From positions 1 to 19,656 of the forward strand of contig SMWY01000069.1 in assembly GCA_004356555.1 (NCBI GenBank): DNA of 19,656 bases. The letters run 5' to 3'. The first letter of the stretch is position 1; every line of letters starts with the position of its first letter. Below the pieces are notes generated by a model. That model was not told the DNA's origin and made no database searches. It saw nothing but the letters and a program-made list of their open reading frames with translations. Source of the DNA: Candidatus Dadabacteria bacterium. Lineage in GTDB: Bacteria > Desulfobacterota_D > UBA1144 > Nemesobacterales > UBA2774. Below, in pieces: positions 1 through 6,134 of the stretch. Position numbers and translations under genes: made by a program.

Positions 1-249
1 TACTTTTGCCCTTCTTGTACTACCAAAGGCTGCAATTTTGGCTTTCCTGAGTTTTAATCTCTTAGCTTCTTCAAAAAATCCTTCATCCCTTTCATTTGAA
101 CCCGGCCAGCCGCCTTCAATATAGTGCACTCCAAGTTCGTCGAGCTTTTGAGCAATTCGGAGCTTATCATGAATAGAAAAGGAAATACTCTCTCCCTGAG
201 TTCCGTCCCTTAGAGTTACGTCATATATTTTTACTGATTTATCGCTCAT
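1..249 (-). CDS. cimA: (R)-citramalate synthase, N-terminal part (cut by window edge)
   Basis: The visible 83 codons, read from an ATG at 249, are the start of a DRE-TIM metallolyase of the LeuA/CimA family. The motif YDVTLRDGTQGE gives the active-site Arg-Asp and a metal ligand, and IEGGWPGSN is typical of the CimA branch rather than isopropylmalate synthase. Citramalate synthase condenses pyruvate with acetyl-CoA in the threonine-independent route to 2-ketobutyrate and isoleucine. The start overlaps the last 11 bases of the aspartate kinase gene, so the two are probably translationally coupled in one operon. The C-terminal regulatory domain lies outside the window, so the CimA-versus-LeuA call rests on the N-terminus only. 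Confidence 0.85.
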   Translation of the reverse strand, partial: MSDKSVKIYDVTLRDGTQGESISFSIHDKLRIAQKLDELGVHYIEGGWPGSNERDEGFFEEAKRLKLRKAKIAAFGSTRRAKV

Positions 250-1480
250 TTTTCCTCTCTAACTCAAATGCATCGTGAAGCGTGCGCACGGCAAGCTCCG
301 TATATTTCTCTTCAATTACACAGGAAATCTTAATTTCCGATGTACTAATCATCATAATATTAATTCCTTCTTTGGCAAGGGTCTTAAACATTGTTGTCGC
401 CACACCGGAATGTGTCTTCATTCCTACGCCGACCAAAGATATCTTTGTTATCTTATTGTCGGATAATATGTTCTTTGCACCGAGATTCTTTGCAACTTCT
501 TCTGTAATTCTAATTGATTTTTTAAAGTCTGTCCTAGGCACGGTGAACGTCATATCCGTATTCCCTTCTATACTTATGTTTTGAACTATCATGTCGACAA
601 CTATGCCATTATCACCAAGAGGGGTGAATATCTTGGCTGCAACGCCGGGGCTGTCTGGCACCTGAGCAATTGTAATTTTGGCCTGATTCTTATCAAATGA
701 TATTCCTGAAATAAGGATGTTCTCCATAAGGGACATTTCTTCATTTTCCTCTACTACCCACGTTCCTTCGGAGTCTGGTTTTGAAGTAGGCCTTACGTGA
801 AGGGGCACTTCAAACTTTTTGGCAAACTCTACGGCTCTGGCTTGCAGCACTTTAGAGCCAAGGCTTGCCATCTCAAGCATCTCCTCATAGGAGATCCTAT
901 CAAGTTTTCTAGCCTTTGGGACCATTCCCGGGTCAGTGGTATATATGCCGTCTACGTCGTCCTTATAGAGCTCGCAGGAGTCAGCGTTGAGGGCGGCCGC
1001 AAGCGCAACAGCGCTAAGGTCAGATCCCCCTCTCCCGAGAGTCGTTACGTTTCCGTTATGGTCAACACCTTGAAACCCCGCTACTACAATGATATGGCCT
1101 TTTGAGAGCGCTTCTTTGATTCTCTTGGCGTCTATACTGACAATCTTAGCTTTTGAGTGTGCGTTATCGGTAGTAATCCGTACTTGATGTCCCTGAAAGG
1201 AGAGGGCTTCATGACCAAGAGATTTTATTGTCATTGAAAGAAGGCCTGAAGATACTTGTTCTCCGCTTGAAGTGATTACATCAAGCTCCCTTTCATCGGG
1301 CGGATCCATTACTTGATGACAGAGCTTTACGAGCCTGTCCGTTTCCCCTGCCATGGCGGAGACTACGACAAGGACCTGATTGCCTTGCTCCTTAGTTTTT
1401 ACGACGTGCTCAGCAACCCACTTTATCTTCTCTAGGTTTGAAACGCTTGTTCCGCCGTATTTTTGAACGATAAGAGCCAT
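239..1480 (-). CDS. lysC: Aspartate kinase
   Basis: Cytosolic enzyme phosphorylating aspartate, the first committed step towards lysine, methionine and threonine. The 413-residue protein has the N-terminal kinase signature KYGGTSV (7-13), the amino-acid kinase core with GRGGSDLSA (149-157) and KDDVDGIYTTDP (173-184), then two ACT domains at about 257-330 and 345-413, expected for feedback inhibition by lysine and/or threonine. Length and order match the standard monofunctional LysC. The ATG at 1480 lies inside the end of tsaE (49-base overlap), and the 3' end overlaps the cimA start, so the three genes form a compact operon. Aspartokinase beside citramalate synthase places two entries to branched-chain and aspartate-family synthesis together. 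Confidence 0.97.
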   Translation of the reverse strand: MALIVQKYGGTSVSNLEKIKWVAEHVVKTKEQGNQVLVVVSAMAGETDRLVKLCHQVMDPPDERELDVITSSGEQVSSGLLSMTIKSLGHEALSFQGHQVRITTDNAHSKAKIVSIDAKRIKEALSKGHIIVVAGFQGVDHNGNVTTLGRGGSDLSAVALAAALNADSCELYKDDVDGIYTTDPGMVPKARKLDRISYEEMLEMASLGSKVLQARAVEFAKKFEVPLHVRPTSKPDSEGTWVVEENEEMSLMENILISGISFDKNQAKITIAQVPDSPGVAAKIFTPLGDNGIVVDMIVQNISIEGNTDMTFTVPRTDFKKSIRITEEVAKNLGAKNILSDNKITKISLVGVGMKTHSGVATTMFKTLAKEGINIMMISTSEIKISCVIEEKYTELAVRTLHDAFELERKNER

Positions 1481-1932
1481 TTACTTGTACCTTCGATACT
1501 GATATCTCTTATTGTCTCAGAGTCTTCACTGCTTGGCTCCGGAATTTTTATTTCTATTTTTATCGTATGTTCAGGGAATACGTTCTGAACCCTATCGGCC
1601 CACTCGACTGCAGCGACCCCTTCTCCAAAGAAAAATTCATCGTATCCTATGCCAAATAACTCCTCCTCACTTGAAACTCTGTAGAGATCGAAGTGATAGA
1701 GTGGTATGCGACCCTCATACTGGTTCATTATCACAAACGTCGGACTATTGGGCTCTTCGTCTACCCCAAGCCCCTTTGCGATCCCTTTAACTAGCACTGT
1801 TTTTCCGGCTCCAAGATCGCCCACAAGGGCTATTATACTACCGGGGTTTAGAGATTTTCCAATAATCTCACCAAGTTTGAGAGTCTCGTTAGTATTCTTT
1901 AAGCGTATTTTTAAAGTTTCCATGTCTACCAT
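1432..1932 (-). CDS. tsaE: tRNA t6A biosynthesis ATPase TsaE (YjeE family)
   Basis: TsaE is the P-loop ATPase that works with TsaB and TsaD to put threonylcarbamoyl on A37 of ANN-decoding tRNAs. The Walker A motif GDLGAGKT is at 38-45, followed by the family motifs SPTF (63-66), HFDLYR (80-85) and VEWADR (109-114). At 166 residues it is normal length with a short C-terminal extension that lies over the lysC start. The ATG at 1932 has no clear Shine-Dalgarno; a second in-frame ATG at 1923 is possible and would shorten the protein by three residues. It lies 29 bases after nnr, a pairing common in bacteria. Its partner tsaB is at 13226 in this window. Confidence 0.95.
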   Translation of the reverse strand: MVDMETLKIRLKNTNETLKLGEIIGKSLNPGSIIALVGDLGAGKTVLVKGIAKGLGVDEEPNSPTFVIMNQYEGRIPLYHFDLYRVSSEEELFGIGYDEFFFGEGVAAVEWADRVQNVFPEHTIKIEIKIPEPSSEDSETIRDISIEGTSKWLLSFKNTAEQAFQT

Positions 1933-1961
1933 TTTTTATTGTTGTGAGGCTTGGATTTAAA

Positions 1962-3515
1962 CTAGCGGATTCGGGTTACCGCTTCTTGATCCATATCTGG
2001 AATTTGACTAATAGCTTTTGGTAGGGCATTTGCGACGTCGCTTGCGATCATTCCGACTTCCCCGTTTTCATGAGCAACTATGTCCCCTGCGAGACCATGG
2101 ATGAATACTCCGAGTCTGCATGCGTCAGAAGGGCTTAGTCTTTGGGCTAAGAACCCGCCTATAATGCCTGAAAGTACGTCACCCATACCTCCTGAAGCCA
2201 TACCGGCATTACCTGTGGTATTTATAAATATTTCACCTTCGGGGGTTGAGATTATAGAGCGCGCACCTTTTAATACCAAGTAAACGTTATATTTAGCTGA
2301 GAAATCAAGAGACACTCCCACTCTATCTGCTTGCACTTCTTCAGTCGTTATTCCTGCTAGTCTGGACATCTCTCCAGGATGCGGTGTAAGCACGATAGGC
2401 ACTTTCGCTTCTTTTAATACTTTAGGATTTTCGGCTACGAGAGTTATTGCATCAGCATCTATTAGCATGGGTATAGTGGAGTTTCTAATTATCTCATATA
2501 GAAACTCGCGGGTCTCGTCAGTAGTTGAAATGCCGGGACCTACGGCTAAGGCTGATTTTCTCTCCTTCATGATTTCAAGTGTTCTATTAACTGATACAGC
2601 TCCAAGAGTTTCAATATCTGTTTCAGGTAAGGGCTCAGTCATAGCTTCTGTAGTTTTCTGCTCTATAATAGAGTGCAAGCTCTTCGGAACTCCAACGGTT
2701 ACAAGACCAGTTCCTGCTCTTTGGGCACCTAAAGCGGCTAAAGAAGCTGCGCCTGATTTTCCCGGTGAGCCTGCAAGTATAAAAAGATGTCCGTAAGTAC
2801 CTTTGTGAGTGTCTTCGTATCTGAGCGCTAATATTTTGTCCACCGATTCACTTGAAAGAAGCTCGTAAGGGATGTCATCTAGAAGGAAATTGGGAGTAGT
2901 AATGTCTGCAACGTATATTTCTCCTGCGAATTCTACACCCGGATAAATCGAGGTGCCAAGCTTAGGAAGCACAAACGTCACAGTAACATCCGCTAAAACT
3001 GCTGTACCCAGAGGGTAGCCCGTATTGGAATCAAGCCCTGAAGGTAAGTCAACAGCGAGTGTTGGAACTCCCTGGGAGTTTATGAACTCAATTACCTTTT
3101 TATAGAAACCTGTAACCTCACGGTCAAGCCCGGTTCCAAAAATGGCATCCACTATAACATCTGCTTGTTTATATTTTCTAAGGTTATCTTTAAGCTCAAC
3201 AATGTTTCCGCCTATCTTCTTAAGCGCCTTATAGTTTGTAAAAGCATCCCCTTTGTATTTTTTAGGGTTTGAGACAACATAAGTGTCTACATCCAATCCT
3301 TCTGATATTAGATGCCGAGCGATTACAAATCCGTCCCCGCCGTTATTCCCCCCTCCTGCGAAAACGGCAACTTTGCCGGCGTAAGCAAAATTTTCCAATA
3401 ATACGTCAGCAGCAGCCCGTCCCGCGTTCTCCATAAGTACAAGACCGGGAATGCCGTATTTCTCGATAGTGAGTCTATCTATTTCTCTTACAATTTCTCT
3501 GGTTGCTATTTTCAT
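1962..3515 (-). CDS. nnr: Bifunctional NAD(P)H-hydrate epimerase / ADP-dependent dehydratase
   Basis: Repairs NAD(P)H damaged by hydration. The N-terminal YjeF_N/NnrE domain (about 1-215) epimerises R- and S-NAD(P)HX; its signature GGGNNGGDG is at 54-62, with DAIFGTGL at 123-130 and DLPSGLDSNTG at 156-166. The C-terminal ribokinase-like NnrD domain (about 225-505) dehydrates S-NAD(P)HX using ADP, with LTPHPGEM at 376-383 and the catalytic glycine-rich stretch around Asp446 (SGGMGDVLSG, 441-450). The 517-residue length is normal for the fused form. The start is an ATG at 3515 and probably opens the nnr-tsaE-lysC-cimA operon, since a 114-base gap separates it from the gene upstream. Confidence 0.96.
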   Translation of the reverse strand: MKIATREIVREIDRLTIEKYGIPGLVLMENAGRAAADVLLENFAYAGKVAVFAGGGNNGGDGFVIARHLISEGLDVDTYVVSNPKKYKGDAFTNYKALKKIGGNIVELKDNLRKYKQADVIVDAIFGTGLDREVTGFYKKVIEFINSQGVPTLAVDLPSGLDSNTGYPLGTAVLADVTVTFVLPKLGTSIYPGVEFAGEIYVADITTPNFLLDDIPYELLSSESVDKILALRYEDTHKGTYGHLFILAGSPGKSGAASLAALGAQRAGTGLVTVGVPKSLHSIIEQKTTEAMTEPLPETDIETLGAVSVNRTLEIMKERKSALAVGPGISTTDETREFLYEIIRNSTIPMLIDADAITLVAENPKVLKEAKVPIVLTPHPGEMSRLAGITTEEVQADRVGVSLDFSAKYNVYLVLKGARSIISTPEGEIFINTTGNAGMASGGMGDVLSGIIGGFLAQRLSPSDACRLGVFIHGLAGDIVAHENGEVGMIASDVANALPKAISQIPDMDQEAVTRIR

Positions 3516-3629
3516 AACCTGCTATAAAAAATAACAAATTATAAGATGATTGTATAGGGACTGATTAGATCTATGTAGAAGAAAGGATATAACTTCAGTG
3601 ATAAAGAAGGTCGAGATATTACATCTAGG

Positions 3630-4508
3630 TTAGTGGGTGAATATTTCTTCTATTACATGCCCGTCTATATTTTGAGGAAGGTCTATGCCAAGGGCTTTTA
3701 GAATGGTCGGAGCGGTGTCATAAATGTTTACCTCTTCTTTTATGCTGTAATTTTGTTTTACTTCTTTTCCTACAGCAAGCCATGGGATGGTTGTAACGTA
3801 GGGATGATCCCCTCGGTGCGTATAGCTCTTGCCGCCGTGGTCAGAAGTAATAACCAGGAAGGTTTTATCATAAACCTCAGCTTGCTTAAGCGAGGTTATT
3901 ATCTTTCCTAGCTGAATATCAACATTCTTAATTGAATCGAAATACTCTTCAGACATCCAGCCATTCTTATGACCGGAAATATCGGGCTCGGGGAAATGAA
4001 TTAGTGTAACGCCGGGCATGTTTTCTTTCATAAATGAGGTGAAGCTATGAGAAATTTCCTCAACACTCTTGGGGCTCAATTTTATTACTTCTAATTTGTC
4101 TACGCTTTTCGGATTTGCAATAAAATTGAGCTTGTATTTGCCCGCAAAGATAGCTGTACTAAAACCTTCTTTCTTAGCAATAGTAAATATAGTCTCAAAT
4201 TCGGTATAGCCCATATCAGGGTTCCATTCATTTTTATTGGTCCCATGTTTTTTGGGGACTAGACCCGTAACAAGTGATATGTGAGAAGGAAGTGTCTTAG
4301 GAGGATCAACTGTTTTTGCAACTGGGGTATATGAGCCCTCTTTGATAAGTGCTTTTAAGTTAGGGGCGTCAGCTTTTAAGATTGCGTCAGGTCTAAGGCC
4401 ATCTATTGTTATAACGAGGGCATACTTGGCAGTGTGTTCACAAGAAGCCTTGATTGAAAATAATAGTGGAGCAAATAATATTAAGAATATTACTGCTATT
4501 TTTCGCAC
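3630..4508 (-). CDS. Exported type I phosphodiesterase / alkaline phosphatase superfamily protein
   Basis: A 292-residue protein with a hydrophobic signal peptide (about 1-22, cleavage near KASC; the residue three before the Cys is Lys, which argues against a lipobox). The mature part shows the nucleotide pyrophosphatase/phosphodiesterase metal site: Asp36 in ITIDGLRPD, the nucleophile Thr72 in KTLPSHIS, Asp176 and His180 in PDISGH, Asp223-His224 in SDHGG, and His235. It is short for the superfamily, close to a minimal catalytic domain. It probably hydrolyses a phosphate mono- or diester outside the cytoplasm; the substrate cannot be read from sequence. The GTG start at 4508 has no strong Shine-Dalgarno. 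It lies 33 bases after the small zinc-type gene at 4542 and is likely co-transcribed with it. Confidence 0.8.
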   Translation of the reverse strand: MRKIAVIFLILFAPLLFSIKASCEHTAKYALVITIDGLRPDAILKADAPNLKALIKEGSYTPVAKTVDPPKTLPSHISLVTGLVPKKHGTNKNEWNPDMGYTEFETIFTIAKKEGFSTAIFAGKYKLNFIANPKSVDKLEVIKLSPKSVEEISHSFTSFMKENMPGVTLIHFPEPDISGHKNGWMSEEYFDSIKNVDIQLGKIITSLKQAEVYDKTFLVITSDHGGKSYTHRGDHPYVTTIPWLAVGKEVKQNYSIKEEVNIYDTAPTILKALGIDLPQNIDGHVIEEIFTH

Positions 4509-4541
4509 TACTTTATAATACCCTAAACCAAATGTTTGGAA

Positions 4542-4826
4542 TTATTTTGCCATACCGGCGTATGATACAGGACGCGTGTCTCCAAATGTATTTATAAGGG
4601 TGTCCATGAATTCTTTAGTATGGTCTTCACAAAAATGATAGATAAGAGTTTCTCTTCCACCCCTGCTTGAGACTGAAATCTGCTCATAGTGTCTGCTGCA
4701 GAGGTCCTTTTTACATAGGGCGCATGGTTTTATTCCTTGGCGTTCCCCTTCGCTCTCACATTGCGTTCCATCCTCGTGGACATAATCGCATTGGTACAAT
4801 TGAACTGTTATTGTTTTGGTGGACAT
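4542..4826 (-). CDS. Small Cys/His-rich putative zinc-binding protein, paralogue 1 of 3
   Basis: A 94-residue soluble protein of no family I recognise. Eight possible metal ligands are C13, C23, C35, C38, C43, H46, C66 and H69 (C-x9-C-x11-C-x2-C-x4-C-x2-H-x19-C-x2-H), enough for two zinc ions, perhaps in a cross-brace or treble-clef-like fold. The N-terminus looks like a beta strand leading into QCD, and the C-terminus has a conserved FGDT-R/K-PV segment shared with paralogue 2. The start is an ATG at 4826 with a good AAGGAG Shine-Dalgarno seven bases upstream. Its predicted promoter lies at 4917-4945, giving a leader of about 84 bases. It is probably co-transcribed with the downstream phosphatase. 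Function is unknown; the zinc assignment is inferred from ligand spacing. Confidence 0.75.
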   Translation of the reverse strand: MSTKTITVQLYQCDYVHEDGTQCESEGERQGIKPCALCKKDLCSRHYEQISVSSRGGRETLIYHFCEDHTKEFMDTLINTFGDTRPVSYAGMAK

Positions 4827-4916
4827 TTATATTCTCCTTGTACATAAAATATTAGATGCCGTCATTTGATTATGGTTGCATCAATTTTTGCAATTATATT
4901 AGGTCTCGCTTTACCA

Positions 4917-4945
4917 ATTAAACTAAATCCAAAGGAATATGTCAA
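4917..4945 (-). promoter_or_regulatory. Sigma70-type promoter for paralogue 1
   Basis: On the minus strand: TTGACA (4945-4940), a 17-base spacer, TTTAAT (4922-4917). The -35 is perfect and the -10 matches five of six. The 12-mer ATTTAGTTTAAT covering the -10 is identical in the promoters of the other two paralogues. The predicted transcript starts near 4910. Confidence 0.65.
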
Positions 4946-4985
4946 TATAGTTTTAAGTGGAGAGAACTTTTCTTTAATCAAAAAG

Positions 4986-5279
4986 CTAATTAAAAGTAAT
5001 CCCATATCCAGCCCGGGGTACTGGTTTTGTGTCTCCGAACTTCTCCACAAGAGTTTCCATAAATTCATCCGTATGGAGCGGGCAGAAATAGTAGGTGAAG
5101 TGATCCCTCGTTTGCTGGATCGTAACAGTAGTCAATTCGTAGTGTGTAATACAAATGTCCCTATGGCATATCCCGCATTCCTTTATCGCTTCTCTATTAC
5201 CCTCATTTTTGCAGCGCTCTCCGTCATTATCTTTGTGATCACACTGCAATACTTCAACCTTGATTTCTCTTTTGGACAT
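4986..5279 (-). CDS. Small Cys/His-rich putative zinc-binding protein, paralogue 2 of 3
   Basis: A 97-residue paralogue of its neighbours. All eight candidate ligands sit at the same residue numbers as in paralogue 1 (C13, C23, C35, C38, C43, H46, C66, H69), while many residues between them differ, as expected if the pattern is under selection. Shared segments include QCD at 12-14, IK-x-C before the third ligand, YYFC before the seventh, and FGDTKPV near the C-terminus. The start is an ATG at 5279. Its predicted promoter -10 box ends only nine bases before the ATG, so the mRNA may be nearly leaderless. A plus-strand open frame at 4866-5303 overlaps this gene, but the preserved ligand pattern supports the minus-strand reading. 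No function can be assigned. Confidence 0.75.
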   Translation of the reverse strand: MSKREIKVEVLQCDHKDNDGERCKNEGNREAIKECGICHRDICITHYELTTVTIQQTRDHFTYYFCPLHTDEFMETLVEKFGDTKPVPRAGYGITFN

Positions 5280-5288
5280 ACTCAGTTT

Positions 5289-5317
5289 ATTAAACTAAAT
5301 TAATGGAATTAAGTCAA
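5289..5317 (-). promoter_or_regulatory. Sigma70-type promoter for paralogue 2
   Basis: On the minus strand: TTGACT (5317-5312), a 17-base spacer, TTTAAT (5294-5289), carrying the same ATTTAGTTTAAT 12-mer. The predicted start is near 5282, about three bases before the ATG, which suggests a leaderless or nearly leaderless transcript. Confidence 0.6.
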
Positions 5318-5360
5318 TGTTATATTAGGCTGGAATTAATCTGCTTGGCTTAACCTGCGT

Positions 5361-5687
5361 TTATATCAGATATGTGCCGTCACCTACGTTGGGTATGTTT
5401 AAACCCTCGCCGTATTGTTCTATAACAGTGTCTTTGAGTAAATCCGAATGTTCATTGCAGAAGTAGTAGATGAACCGCAACCGGTGTCCGTGGAATAAGG
5501 AGCTGACGCTGCCGCCAGCCTGTAGGAATACGACCGTAGTAACTTGGCAATGTGTTTTGCAGAGATCTTTGTGACAAATATGACAGTTTTTTATGACATC
5601 CTTATTACCGTCATTAGTACAGCGCTTGCTGTTCTCGTCTACATAGTCACACTGAATTATCTCTAATTCTATAGTTCTTTTAGACAA
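5361..5687 (-). CDS. Small Cys/His-rich putative zinc-binding protein, paralogue 3 of 3
   Basis: A 108-residue paralogue. The first six ligands keep their positions (C13, C23, C35, C38, C43, H46), and the last pair is C77 and H80 because 11 extra residues, including two His, are inserted in the loop after H46. The C-terminus has drifted from the FGDT-x-PV ending of the other two. Translation probably starts at a TTG at 5687: the encoded MSKRTIE matches the MSKREIK start of paralogue 2, and a strong AAGGTGAG Shine-Dalgarno lies five bases upstream. The promoter at 5727-5755 gives a leader of about 33 bases. It is the first gene of the cluster in transcription order. Function unknown. Confidence 0.72.
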   Translation of the reverse strand: MSKRTIELEIIQCDYVDENSKRCTNDGNKDVIKNCHICHKDLCKTHCQVTTVVFLQAGGSVSSLFHGHRLRFIYYFCNEHSDLLKDTVIEQYGEGLNIPNVGDGTYLI

Positions 5688-5726
5688 TTCTCACCTTTTG
5701 CGTGAACACATTGTTTTCTTTTCTCT

Positions 5727-5755
5727 ATTAAACTAAATTCATGAATGGATGTCAA
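5727..5755 (-). promoter_or_regulatory. Sigma70-type promoter for paralogue 3
   Basis: On the minus strand: TTGACA (5755-5750), a 17-base spacer, TTTAAT (5732-5727), again within the 12-mer ATTTAGTTTAAT. It is the third copy of the same promoter in the cluster. Confidence 0.65.
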
Positions 5756-6097
5756 TATTTTTCGGTCGATCGGCAATATTAATGCCATATAAATTTAGAG
5801 CTTCAATAAACTAGTTTCTCAATTAAAAAAATTGTTGATCCTCGAACATACTTATGATAACATTAAATAAGAGTACGGGTGCTAATAAACTAAATCTCAA
5901 AGTCTCAATAGTCTATGAGCAACTATTCTTTCTGATTTCTGGTAGACAAAAACGCACTACTCAAGAGCACTTTGCAGTTAGTAAGCTCTATTTAATTTTA
6001 AATTAAGTGCTGGTCAAGGAATTAGTTTAATTATTAGATTTATTGGGGTTGCCCAGCCCATCTTGAAATATAATTTAGCGTTTGCCTCATTTATAAC

Positions 6098-6126
6098 TTG
6101 ATAAACCGCCTGTAGTGATGTATAAA
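6098..6126 (+). promoter_or_regulatory. Sigma70-type promoter for the radical SAM gene
   Basis: TTGATA (6098-6103), 17-base spacer, TATAAA (6121-6126). The -10 ends eight bases before the ATG at 6135, so transcription should begin at or within about two bases of the start codon, and there is no room for a Shine-Dalgarno. This predicts a leaderless mRNA. Confidence 0.6.
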
Positions 6127-6134
6127 GTATCCTA

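Larger units (their letters stand above)
5688..6134. other. 447-base AT-rich divergent intergenic region
   Basis: No coding region is convincing here. It holds the promoter of paralogue 3 at the left end and the radical SAM promoter at the right end. Between them are a minus-strand near-copy of the paralogue promoter 12-mer around 5884-5895 (11 of 12 bases, no -35 at the right distance), a plus-strand near-copy, AATTAGTTTAAT, at 6020-6031 (11 of 12), and a short AT-only inverted repeat TTAATT-TTA-AATTAA at 5992-6006. The near-copies may be decayed or regulatory relatives of the promoter element. Confidence 0.5.

Noticed and set aside
797..1105. Plus-strand open frame inside lysC
   Set aside because: It is a shadow of a complete, strongly conserved aspartate kinase.
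4528..4539. Palindrome CCAAATGTTTGG between paralogue 1 and the phosphatase gene
   Set aside because: It is a single short palindrome with no second copy found and no clear promoter around it; chance is likely.
4866..5303. 145-codon plus-strand open frame overlapping paralogue 2
   Set aside because: It is antisense to a gene whose eight ligand positions are matched by two paralogues, and its product is a low-complexity hydrophobic sequence with no recognisable motif.
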